Assembly: GCA_903901375.1 (NCBI GenBank)
Contig: CAIUQV010000179.1
Location: 1-6,756, forward strand
Length of the DNA stretch: 6,756 bases
DNA from: an uncultured Ignavibacteriota bacterium
GTDB taxonomy: Bacteria; Bacteroidota; Ignavibacteria; Tepidaquicellales; Tepidaquicellaceae
Direction: 5' to 3'
The notes below the pieces were generated by a model. It saw only the letters and a list, made by a program, of their open reading frames with translations, did not search any database and was not told the origin of the DNA. A program made the translations under genes and the position numbers. Position 1 is the stretch's first letter, and every line of letters starts with the position of its first letter. Below, piece after piece: positions 1 through 6,644 of this stretch.

Positions 1-193
1 AAGGGCGAATGTTAATAATAGATAAAGGTGGTACAGTTTTAGTTGCAGGAGCAAAAAGAACAGAATCCATTATCCAATCTATAAAAAAGAACGTAATCAA
101 AGAACCAACAACAACCCCAATAAGTGTTTTTATAATCCTCCATCTAAGTTCTTCAAGATGGTCAAGGAATCCCATTTCACTGTTATCTGCCAT
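1..193 (-). CDS. tatC: Sec-independent protein translocase TatC, N-terminal part (runs off the left edge)
   Basis: TatC is the multi-spanning inner-membrane subunit of the twin-arginine translocase. It recognises the RR signal peptide of folded exported proteins. Only the first 64 codons are here, from the ATG at 193 to the edge, with no stop. The start MADNSEMGFLDHLEELRWR matches the conserved cytoplasmic N-terminus FLxHLxELRxR. Glu15 and Arg17 sit where E. coli TatC has the Glu15/Arg17 implicated in signal-peptide binding. A hydrophobic first membrane helix follows (about residues 20-46), then a periplasmic stretch with APATKTVPPLSIINIRP. The start codon lies inside the end of glyA (11-nt overlap, different frame), so translation is probably coupled to glyA. 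No Shine-Dalgarno sequence precedes it (GTTTCCCGTTGT). Identity is secure from the N-terminal motif. Whether the rest of the gene is intact cannot be seen. Confidence 0.9.
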   Translation of the reverse strand, partial: MADNSEMGFLDHLEELRWRIIKTLIGVVVGSLITFFFIDWIMDSVLFAPATKTVPPLSIINIRP

Positions 194-1472
194 ACAACGG
201 GAAACGTGCAGATAATTCTGCGACAGCTTCTCTTACCTCAGTTTTAGTTTTCTCGTCCTGTGGTTTTGTAACAACCTTATTTATTAACTCTGCAATCAAT
301 TCCATATCCTGTTCCTTAAATCCCCTTGTAGTCAATGCAGGAGTTCCAAGCCTAATTCCGCTCGTAACTAAAGGACTTTTGTCATCATAAGGCACTGAAT
401 TTTTATTACAAGTAATACCTACATCATCTAGTGCTTCCTGAGTTGCTTTACCAGTAATGTTTTTGTTTCTTAAATCGACAAGCATTAAATGATTATCGGT
501 TCCACCTGAAATAATCTTAAAGTCCAAAGATACTAATTTAGCCGCCAGTGCTTTAGCGTTTTTAATAATCTGTTCTGCATATACCTGAAATTCGGGTTGC
601 AATGCTTCTTTATAAGCAACAGCTTTTGCAGCAATAACGTGCATAAGTGGTCCACCCTGTATTCCGGGCATTACCATGGAATCAATAAGTTCAGACATTT
701 TCTTAACCCTACCGGATTTAGGTGCAACTTTTCCGAACGGATTATCATAGTCCTTACCAATCAATATCATTCCGCCTCTTGGTCCGCGAAGAGTTTTATG
801 AGTGGTTGTTGCTACGACATGGCAATACGGAATCGGATCATCGAGCAATTTCTTTGCGATGAGACCAGCAGGATGAGCAATATCAGCAAAAAGAAACGCA
901 CCTACTTTATCGGCGATTTCACGAAATTTCTTATAATCAATATTTCTTGAATAAGCACTTGCTCCTACGGTAATCATCTTTGGTTTTTCTTTCATTGCAG
1001 CGTCAAGTACCATATCATAATCAAGCATTTCAGTATCAGGATTCAAGCCGTAAGGAACAAATTTATACAACTGACCCGAAAAATTAACAGGCGAGCCATG
1101 GGTCAAATGACCTCCCTGAGATAAATCCATTCCCATTACTTTATCACCGGGATTCAGAAACGAAAAGTAGACTGCCATATTTGCAGTGCTACCTGAATGC
1201 GGCTGAACATTTGCATATTCGGCACCGAATAATTCTTTAGCACGGTCTCTTGCGAGGTCTTCTGCGACATCAACGTATTCACATCCGCCATAATATCTTT
1301 TTCCGGGATAACCTTCGGCATATTTATTAGTTAATGTGGAGCCCAAAGCTTCCATTACACCTTCAGAAACAAAATTTTCAGAAGCAATCATTTCAAGTTT
1401 TTTTGCCTGTCTGTTTGCTTCATTTTCGAGTGATTCAAAAATCTGTGGATCTTTATTTTTTAAGGTACTCAT
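183..1472 (-). CDS. glyA: Serine hydroxymethyltransferase
   Basis: GlyA is a cytosolic PLP enzyme that interconverts serine plus tetrahydrofolate with glycine plus 5,10-methylene-tetrahydrofolate, the main one-carbon entry. The 429-residue length is normal for the Bacteroidota-type enzyme. Visible hallmarks are the N-terminal MIASENFVS (28-36), TNKYAEGYPGKRYYGG (48-63), QPHSGSTAN (90-98), DIAHPAGLIA (197-206) and the PLP-lysine motif TTTHKTLRGPRGG with Lys226. MPGIQGGPLMHVIAAKAVA (268-286) follows. Compared with the E. coli enzyme, an insertion lies around 241-265 (DYDNPFGKVAPKSGRVKK...), a form I associate with Bacteroidota-group GlyA. The ATG at 1472 gives the expected N-terminus. The gene starts 12 nt after the rpiB stop, has no Shine-Dalgarno (upstream is ATTTAATTATATACTATT), and its end overlaps the tatC start by 11 nt. 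All catalytic motifs look intact. Confidence 0.97.
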   Translation of the reverse strand: MSTLKNKDPQIFESLENEANRQAKKLEMIASENFVSEGVMEALGSTLTNKYAEGYPGKRYYGGCEYVDVAEDLARDRAKELFGAEYANVQPHSGSTANMAVYFSFLNPGDKVMGMDLSQGGHLTHGSPVNFSGQLYKFVPYGLNPDTEMLDYDMVLDAAMKEKPKMITVGASAYSRNIDYKKFREIADKVGAFLFADIAHPAGLIAKKLLDDPIPYCHVVATTTHKTLRGPRGGMILIGKDYDNPFGKVAPKSGRVKKMSELIDSMVMPGIQGGPLMHVIAAKAVAYKEALQPEFQVYAEQIIKNAKALAAKLVSLDFKIISGGTDNHLMLVDLRNKNITGKATQEALDDVGITCNKNSVPYDDKSPLVTSGIRLGTPALTTRGFKEQDMELIAELINKVVTKPQDEKTKTEVREAVAELSARFPLYGR

Positions 1473-1484
1473 AATAGTATATAA

Positions 1485-1919
1485 TTAAATGTTTTCTAGT
1501 TTTTGTATTCTGCGAATATGCCTTTCACCGCCTTCAAAGCCGGTGTTAATAAAAATTTCGAGAAATCTCTTTGCTTTATCAATATCAATAAAATCTGAAC
1601 CGAAGCAGATAACATTTGCATCATTATGTTTACGTGCCATTTCAGCCATATTGTTACTCGTAGCATTAACAGCTCTGATGCCTTTGACTTTGTTAGCGGC
1701 AATTGAAACACCAATTCCGCTGCCGCAAATAAGAATTCCGAAATTATATCCGTCTTTCATTATTGATTCACCAACAAGCTTTGCATAATCAGGATAATCT
1801 GTGCTATCAGTAGAATTTGTACCAACGTCTTTAAAGTCTACAGAAGACTCCTTAAAAAATTTGATTAATTCTTCTTTTAGGGTAAATCCTCTATGGTCTG
1901 AACCTATTACGATTTTCAT
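1485..1919 (-). CDS. rpiB: Ribose 5-phosphate isomerase B
   Basis: This is an RpiB/LacA/LacB-family sugar-phosphate isomerase. It interconverts ribose 5-phosphate and ribulose 5-phosphate in the non-oxidative pentose phosphate pathway, in the cytosol. The 144-residue length is typical. Motifs in order are IGSDHRGF (5-12, substrate-binding Asp8-His9), the YPDYA segment (42-46), ICGSGIGVSIAANKVKGIRA (64-83) with the catalytic Cys65, and RKHNDANVICFG (96-107) with His98. The family C-terminal signature GGERHIRRIQKL (130-141) is also present. Cys65 favours ribose 5-phosphate isomerase (RpiB) over the galactose 6-phosphate isomerase LacB, and RpiB is the usual assignment outside lactose operons. 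Some RpiB enzymes also isomerise allose 6-phosphate, which the sequence cannot exclude. It lies 11 nt after the barrel gene and 12 nt before glyA. No Shine-Dalgarno is seen before the ATG. Confidence 0.95.
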   Translation of the reverse strand: MKIVIGSDHRGFTLKEELIKFFKESSVDFKDVGTNSTDSTDYPDYAKLVGESIMKDGYNFGILICGSGIGVSIAANKVKGIRAVNATSNNMAEMARKHNDANVICFGSDFIDIDKAKRFLEIFINTGFEGGERHIRRIQKLENI

Positions 1920-1930
1920 ATTTATAGAAA

Positions 1931-3202
1931 TTATCTGTCTTCATCTCTGGGTCTGAGGAACCAGAATTCACCAAAGTTCAATCCAAGGTTAAATTTTAAA
2001 TAATTATCTTTTACTATACCTGAATTAGTATTTCCTCTTGTTCCGAGAGTAAAACCAAGTTCGATTGCATTTTCAGTATTAATTGGAACTGCGACCCCAA
2101 AATTTGCAGCATAATTATTAATATATTCATTATTCAGCTTAAAGAATGAATTGTCATACGAAAACCCCATTCTATAAGTCAATGCCTCAAAGAATGTTTT
2201 ATCAGAACCAATCTTTGGCAGTATTTCTATACCAATTCCATATCTGAAATTATCCTGATAGTTTGCTGGAAGCAATGATGTGGACTTAAATTTACTGAAA
2301 TTCTGAAACATTATATCTGTTGAAACAACAAGCTGTCTGCCGAATTGTTTAGATAAACCGAAACCGTAACTTTCAGGAATAGTAACGTCAGAATACAAAC
2401 TTCTTGTAGTATCTAAGACGCCAAGACTTGTTAAATGAATTTCGTCGACATTAGAGCTAAGGTTAAATTTAGTCTGATAAAAGAAACCAATGTTAAAATT
2501 CTCAAAGAATTTACTTCTTGGAAACAATGAACCAAGCTCGAGAACACCGCCGCCTTTAAAGTAATTTCCGTTTAGTCCATTCTCAGATTTAATGTAAGTA
2601 TTGTATGTAAACGGAGAATTAAAATTAAAGTAAGTCAGATTTTTGACATTACCGAAAGCATAGTTATATTCTGCTCCAAGACTTAAAAACCGTAAGGGTC
2701 TGCCAGAAACACCCAGATTAAGTCTTGTAATACCGCCAAGCCCGGCAAATGTTTCAGTAAAAGTAGTACCGTTTTGATTGACTGTTCCAGAAATCTTATA
2801 TTGCATAACCGAATAAGGATTAAAGCCGAATTGAACTACCAACCCTTTATCCAGCCAGACCGGAACACCAAGGTTAAAACCTGTGACATTAAAATCTGAA
2901 TACTTTGCTGTTAATGAAGAATTTGAAGTATTCAAAAGCAATCCACGCAAACCAAGTGTAACGTATGTATTCCTTAAATAAGTGTTTGAGGCAGGATTCA
3001 AAGTATTAATATAATTACCGAATAACCCAATTCCCTGGATGCCCATCATATCTGTTCTGATACTTGCAGAATATCTCATATCCCCAATACCAAAAGCTGA
3101 ATACAAAGAACCAACGCCGAATTCATCCTGAGAATAACTCAAATTTGAAATTACAAACACAAATATAATTACATAAAATATATTTTTCATTTTCCTGTTC
3201 AT
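1931..3202 (-). CDS. Outer-membrane beta-barrel protein, Bacteroidota 'YSxxGIGD/NPAS' family (distantly FadL/PorV-like)
   Basis: A probable outer-membrane barrel of 423 residues; substrate unknown. A signal peptide is clear: basic start MNRKMKN, a hydrophobic core at 8-20, and cleavage near SNLSYS|QDEFG (about residue 24). The mature start has the features of a widespread Bacteroidota outer-membrane family: YSAFGIGDMRYSAS (34-47), then MMGIQGIG, INTLNPASNTYL (65-76) and later GFNPYSVMQYKISG (126-139). The rest is alternating polar/hydrophobic strands rich in aromatic residues and glycine, ending NLGLNFGEFWFLRPRDEDR. Such proteins are often labelled long-chain fatty-acid transport (OmpP1/FadL)-like, but nothing here proves that activity. 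The ATG at 3202 overlaps the lipoprotein stop (ATGA), giving coupled translation. GAGAGG abuts this ATG and lies 12 nt before a second in-frame ATG at 3190 (MKNIFYVII), an equally credible start with a normal signal peptide. The tight coupling suggests lipoprotein and barrel work together. Confidence 0.8.
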   Translation of the reverse strand: MNRKMKNIFYVIIFVFVISNLSYSQDEFGVGSLYSAFGIGDMRYSASIRTDMMGIQGIGLFGNYINTLNPASNTYLRNTYVTLGLRGLLLNTSNSSLTAKYSDFNVTGFNLGVPVWLDKGLVVQFGFNPYSVMQYKISGTVNQNGTTFTETFAGLGGITRLNLGVSGRPLRFLSLGAEYNYAFGNVKNLTYFNFNSPFTYNTYIKSENGLNGNYFKGGGVLELGSLFPRSKFFENFNIGFFYQTKFNLSSNVDEIHLTSLGVLDTTRSLYSDVTIPESYGFGLSKQFGRQLVVSTDIMFQNFSKFKSTSLLPANYQDNFRYGIGIEILPKIGSDKTFFEALTYRMGFSYDNSFFKLNNEYINNYAANFGVAVPINTENAIELGFTLGTRGNTNSGIVKDNYLKFNLGLNFGEFWFLRPRDEDR

Positions 3203-4395
3203 CCTCTCGGTGTATATCTAATTAATAATTTAGGTCTCTTTGAAGTATCCTGAACACCCGGTCCATAAAACACAAATCTATCAAGATTCAAAAAATCATT
3301 CCGGTTCTTAAACATAACGCCATAATTTGCAGCAAGACCGTAATTCCATTTCTGGAAATACTTAGTCAACCTGACGGAAACAGTAACAGAATCTTCAATC
3401 AGGGAAATTAAACTTGTACCTCCGTCGAAGGTTTTTGTAACAGTGTCAGTCATCATAAAATAATACATTTCCATTGACGAACCTGAGGGAAGATATGAAA
3501 CCGGTTTATCCAGTTTCAATCTTAAATATGCTTCATTAATTATAGAATTTCGCGGAAGTTTTGATAAATCAAAATTCAGTATGTTATAAATACTAATACC
3601 ATTCTGAACGGTAAATCTGTCCTGAATATAAGTGGAAGAAGTAACATTGTTTAAGCTTATTGTTTCAAGGTCGTAAACAAGAGTATCTGTTTTATTGTTT
3701 TTATTGGCTATGATAACCACTTTAGGTATCAAATTTGCATTAGAAGATGACTGAGAATGTCCGCCAAACCCTTTAATAGTTGAGGAGGAAGAATTTGGAA
3801 TAAAAGCTATTCCATAATTTTTTGATGCGTAGCTTGTATCCGCTGCATACTCAAGCCAATCCTTAGCTACGGCAGTACTAAACGAAATATTAATAGCATT
3901 AGTATCTGACGGAGAACCTGAATAAGTACTTAATTGATTTGAACCTATATTACCCGAATTTACACTATCGAAAGTAATATTAGAAAAATCAAAACTCTTG
4001 TTCAGAGGATACACATTAAAAGATACGGAACCTGTAGTATCCTGATATGCATATTTTGAATAATTAAATTTCAGTGATGCGGACAAAACTGTTGCACCTG
4101 CATAACTGCCGGAAACACCAATGGTTTTTAAAAGAGCCTTTGATTCATATCCCTGATATTTTCCGATGAAGAAATAATTTGAAGTATAAGTATTTACATA
4201 CTTTTTAAAATTATTTGAAGTTATCAGAATAGAATCTTTGTTTGAATCCAATACTTTTGTGTTTAAAGTATCTGACAGGATAAATTCAAGCCCTAAATCA
4301 CTTGGATTATTTTCACAGGCCTGAAAAACAGATATCCCGAAAACAACCACAAATAAAGCTATTAATCTATGATATTTATTTATTTTTATTCCCAA
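3199..4395 (-). CDS. Secreted lipoprotein with two related beta domains (DUF4270/DNRLRE-like)
   Basis: A probable surface or outer-membrane lipoprotein of unknown function, 398 residues from a TTG start at 4395. That start gives a classic lipoprotein signal: basic IKINKYHR, hydrophobic LIALFVVVFGISVFQA, then Cys27 as the lipidation site (lipobox FQAC, followed by ENNPSDLG). The frame stays open upstream to another TTG at 4470 (423 residues), but that adds 25 residues with a second hydrophobic patch before the signal, so I prefer 4395. No in-frame ATG precedes the signal. The mature protein is Ser/Thr/Asn-rich beta structure in two similar halves (about 75-230 and 265-398 in the short form). 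Each has an ALLK/NILN strand followed by ASLKF/AYLRL, then NYGIAF or NYGVMF, and ends PKVVIIA or PKLLIRY. This resembles DNRLRE-type beta-sandwiches. DUF4270 is suggested by the lipoprotein start and by glgA nearby. The gene overlaps the following barrel gene by 4 nt. Family assignment is inference; secretion and lipidation are fairly sure. Confidence 0.72.
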   Translation of the reverse strand: MGIKINKYHRLIALFVVVFGISVFQACENNPSDLGLEFILSDTLNTKVLDSNKDSILITSNNFKKYVNTYTSNYFFIGKYQGYESKALLKTIGVSGSYAGATVLSASLKFNYSKYAYQDTTGSVSFNVYPLNKSFDFSNITFDSVNSGNIGSNQLSTYSGSPSDTNAINISFSTAVAKDWLEYAADTSYASKNYGIAFIPNSSSSTIKGFGGHSQSSSNANLIPKVVIIANKNNKTDTLVYDLETISLNNVTSSTYIQDRFTVQNGISIYNILNFDLSKLPRNSIINEAYLRLKLDKPVSYLPSGSSMEMYYFMMTDTVTKTFDGGTSLISLIEDSVTVSVRLTKYFQKWNYGLAANYGVMFKNRNDFLNLDRFVFYGPGVQDTSKRPKLLIRYTPRG

Positions 4396-4410
4396 ATTTA
4401 CTTGTTTTGT

Positions 4411-4439
4411 ATAACAAACGATAAAGATAATATAATCAA
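4411..4439 (-). promoter_or_regulatory. Possible sigma70-type promoter before the lipoprotein gene
   Basis: On the minus strand, TTGATT (4439-4434) and TGTTAT (4416-4411) are separated by 17 nt. Each matches four of six positions of the -35 and -10 consensus. It lies in the only long gap of the gene run, between the phosphatase stop and the preferred TTG start at 4395, and would give a leader of only about 10 nt. The same TTGATT with the same spacing occurs before glgA. In such AT-rich DNA this could be chance. If translation really starts at 4470, this site would be inside coding sequence. Confidence 0.22.
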
Positions 4440-4488
4440 TGTTAAATTTGTAGAGACTTTGTAATGCCAAATAAAATAAGTGTTTTAC

Positions 4489-5067
4489 CTAATTTTGCTT
4501 ATTTTGGCTGATAATAAAATTTACAGCATCCTGAAAAGTGTCTGCAAAACAATCTATAAATATGTTCTTTTCCTTGCATTGTTCAAAAGTCTGTAACCCG
4601 TAACCGGTTTTAACGAGGATTTTCTTTAAACCTGCATTAAGTGCACATTGCATATCGACCAGTGAATCCCCAATGAAAAATGAGTTTTCAATATCTACAT
4701 TATACTTTTTAACTGCCTGTTCGATCATTCCTGTTCCGGGCTTACGAGTATTGCATTCTTTTGTGTATTCTTTTATTATTCCGTCGACATGATATGGCGA
4801 ATAAAAGAATTCATCGATTAAAGCAGTTCCTTGGTGATTAAGCTGTTTATTAAACTCTTCGTGAATGCTTTGTAAATCAGATTCAGTGAAATATCCCCGG
4901 GCAATACCGGACTGATTTGTGATTATAAGATTAAGAAATCCTTGATCTTTAAGCTTTTTAAGGGATGAAATGACTCCGTCAAAAATAAGAATGTCTGAAA
5001 TACTTGAAAGATAATCTACTTCATTATTAATAGTACCGTCTCTGTCTAAAAAAACAGCCTTTTTCAT
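4489..5067 (-). CDS. HAD-superfamily phosphatase, GmhB-like (D-glycero-D-manno-heptose 1,7-bisphosphate 7-phosphatase family)
   Basis: A cytosolic HAD phosphatase of the GmhB/HisB-N type, 192 residues (normal length). GmhB removes the 7-phosphate of heptose bisphosphate during ADP-heptose synthesis for LPS or surface glycans. HAD motif I is FLDRDGTINNE (6-16; nucleophile Asp8, acid/base Asp10). Motif II is ITNQSGIARGYF (49-60). RKPGTGM (108-114) holds the Lys of motif III, and motif IV is IGDSLVD (132-138). These support the family strongly. The zinc loop is degenerate: where E. coli GmhB has CPHH...CDC, this protein has SPYH (90-93) and CNT (105-107), so only one of the four zinc ligands is clearly kept. 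The exact substrate is therefore uncertain; another sugar bisphosphate is possible, and no other heptose gene is in view. It starts 35 nt after the glgA stop with no Shine-Dalgarno, so it probably shares the glgA transcript. Confidence 0.85.
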   Translation of the reverse strand: MKKAVFLDRDGTINNEVDYLSSISDILIFDGVISSLKKLKDQGFLNLIITNQSGIARGYFTESDLQSIHEEFNKQLNHQGTALIDEFFYSPYHVDGIIKEYTKECNTRKPGTGMIEQAVKKYNVDIENSFFIGDSLVDMQCALNAGLKKILVKTGYGLQTFEQCKEKNIFIDCFADTFQDAVNFIISQNKQN

Positions 5068-5102
5068 AAACCGACGATTAAATCAAATTCAGAAATCAAA
5101 TA

Positions 5103-6584
5103 CTACTTGGAAGAAATTAATTTCTTGTACATAGTCATGTATTTTGTAGCCGATACTTTCCAAGAGAAATCCTCGCTCATACCGTTACGAATCATCTGAT
5201 TCCATTTTGGTCTGTTCTTTCTGTACAATCCGATAGCGGTATTAATTGCTTTCAAGAATTCACCGGCATCAAATTTGTTAAACAAGAAACCGTTTCCATC
5301 CGGCTTTTTATGATCTGTAATAGTATCTGCCAAACCTCCTGTATTTCTTGCCACGGGTATAGTACCGTATGTAAGGCTGTACAGATGAGTTAAGCCACAA
5401 GGTTCGTATTTAGAAGGTGCGAGCATAATATCACATCCAGCTTGAATGTGGTGAGCAAGTTCTTCGTCAAAATCGAGTACGACAATAAGTTTATTGGGGT
5501 ATTTCTTCTTAGCCTGGATGAGGAATTTATGGTATTCTTCTTCACCTGTTCCTAAAATAATAAGCTGAAGGTTTTCTTTCATCAGTTCGGGCAGTGCTTT
5601 CTTAAGCAATTCAAATCCCTTAGATTCAACGAGTCTGCTAATAAATCCAAGTAAAGGAACACCTTCTTTCATTTCAAACTTGAATTTACTCAAAAGTTCT
5701 CTTTTATTTTCCCACTTTAAAGGAATTTCCTGAGAAGTATAGCGATAAGTAATAATTTTATCGAATGTAGGATGCCAAACTGTTCTGTCGATACCGTTTA
5801 AAATACCTGATATATCTTTCTTTCTTCTGGAAAGCACATCTTCCATACCGCATGAAAATTCTTTATCAGTTCTTATTTCTTCAGCATACTTTTCAGATAC
5901 AGTTGTTACTTTATCGGCATAGTGAATTCCGGCTTTCAGGAAATTGAATCTGCCTTTTGGAAAACCGATTTCATTGTATACGCTGTCTGATAGTCCTGTT
6001 TTCTTGAAAGTAGAATAAGGGAAATCACCCTGATACCCAAGGTTATGAATAGTAAGTGCCGTTTTGATTCCCTTTGTATGTGTATTATCTTTATAAACTG
6101 TTTTAAGTAATGCGGGAATAAGAGCAGTCTGCCAGTCATTGCAATGAATAACATCCGGTTTCCATTGAAGGACTTCAAGAATTTCAATAACAGTTTTGCA
6201 GAAGAACAAGAATCTGTCATCGTTATTATCAAAATCTTTTTTGGTACGACTGTTTAAATAAATACCTTTATTCTTGAAAAAGTCATTGTTCTCAAGAAGA
6301 TACATCTGTGCTTTTGTATTTTTGCCATGAATAAAAGAAGACTTAATGCTAAACTTATAACTCTTGTCATTCATAGTCATAGTAAGGTCTTTAAGCCTTT
6401 TTATCTCGTGAATTTGCAAGCGTCTTTCATCCAGGGGACCGTATTTGGGAGTAATAATCCTGACTTCATTCCCTAACGAATTCATAGCCTGTGGAAGCGA
6501 ATTTGAAATATCTGCCAGACCACCAGTTTTGGAATAAGGAAGCACCTCACTGGTGACAAAAAGAACATTGTATCCTTTAGCCAT
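5103..6584 (-). CDS. glgA: Glycogen synthase (GT5 family, probably ADP-glucose dependent)
   Basis: GlgA is a retaining GT-B glycosyltransferase of family GT5. It extends alpha-1,4-glucan from ADP-glucose for glycogen storage in the cytosol. The 493 residues fit the family (about 480-500). The N-terminal Rossmann domain starts NVLFVTSEVLPYSKTGGLAD, with the sugar-nucleotide-binding KTGGL at 19-23. HCNDWQTALIP (147-157), TIHNLGYQG (178-186), HYADKVTTVSEKYAEEI (221-237) and GILNGID (260-266) follow. The C-terminal domain has GFISRLVESKG (313-323), the catalytic-site segment KYEPCGLTHLYSLTYGTIP (392-410) and NTGGLADT (414-421). No key motif is missing. ADP- rather than UDP-glucose is inferred from the bacterial GT5 motifs. 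The ATG at 6584 gives the expected N-terminus. It is the first gene of the minus-strand run, preceded by a promoter-like element only 12 nt away. No glgB, glgC or glgP is in the window. Confidence 0.95.
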   Translation of the reverse strand: MAKGYNVLFVTSEVLPYSKTGGLADISNSLPQAMNSLGNEVRIITPKYGPLDERRLQIHEIKRLKDLTMTMNDKSYKFSIKSSFIHGKNTKAQMYLLENNDFFKNKGIYLNSRTKKDFDNNDDRFLFFCKTVIEILEVLQWKPDVIHCNDWQTALIPALLKTVYKDNTHTKGIKTALTIHNLGYQGDFPYSTFKKTGLSDSVYNEIGFPKGRFNFLKAGIHYADKVTTVSEKYAEEIRTDKEFSCGMEDVLSRRKKDISGILNGIDRTVWHPTFDKIITYRYTSQEIPLKWENKRELLSKFKFEMKEGVPLLGFISRLVESKGFELLKKALPELMKENLQLIILGTGEEEYHKFLIQAKKKYPNKLIVVLDFDEELAHHIQAGCDIMLAPSKYEPCGLTHLYSLTYGTIPVARNTGGLADTITDHKKPDGNGFLFNKFDAGEFLKAINTAIGLYRKNRPKWNQMIRNGMSEDFSWKVSATKYMTMYKKLISSK

Positions 6585-6596
6585 CTATAAAAATTA

Positions 6597-6625
6597 ATTT
6601 TACGGAAAATAAGGTTAATAATCAA
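6597..6625 (-). promoter_or_regulatory. Probable glgA promoter (-35 TTGATT, 17 nt, -10 TAAAAT)
   Basis: On the minus strand TTGATT (6625-6620; four of six consensus positions) is followed after exactly 17 nt by TAAAAT (6602-6597; five of six). An A/T tract, eight T in this orientation at 6645-6638, lies just upstream and could act as an UP element. The expected start of transcription is near 6590, leaving a leader of only about 5-7 nt before the ATG at 6584. The mRNA would be almost leaderless, in keeping with the absent Shine-Dalgarno. It does not match the TAnnTTTG -7 box of typical Bacteroidia. Confidence 0.4.
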
Positions 6626-6629
6626 GATA

Positions 6630-6639
6630 TTCAATTGAA
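6630..6639. repeat. Perfect 10-bp palindrome upstream of the glgA -35 box
   Basis: TTCAATTGAA is a perfect inverted repeat ending 4 nt upstream of the putative -35 box of glgA. The position would suit an operator for a dimeric regulator, but a 10-bp AT-rich palindrome arises by chance fairly easily. No second copy was noticed in the window. Confidence 0.15.
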
Positions 6640-6644
6640 AAAAA

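Noticed and set aside
9..215. Plus-strand open frame at the left edge
   Set aside because: It lies antisense to the clearly recognisable TatC N-terminus and the glyA end, and its translation has no recognisable features.
597..950. Plus-strand open frame of 117 codons inside glyA
   Set aside because: It is entirely antisense to strongly conserved GlyA motifs, with no recognisable domain; a coding shadow.
1489..1788. Open frames on both strands inside rpiB
   Set aside because: rpiB is intact with all catalytic motifs; the other frames are by-products of its composition.
4396..4488. A terminator or structured RNA between the phosphatase and the lipoprotein
   Set aside because: I saw no GC-rich stem followed by a T run on the minus strand, only AT-rich sequence with a weak promoter-like element.
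5936..6232. Alternate minus-strand frame of 98 codons inside glgA
   Set aside because: It overlaps GlgA catalytic-domain coding sequence in another frame and has no start signal or known motif.
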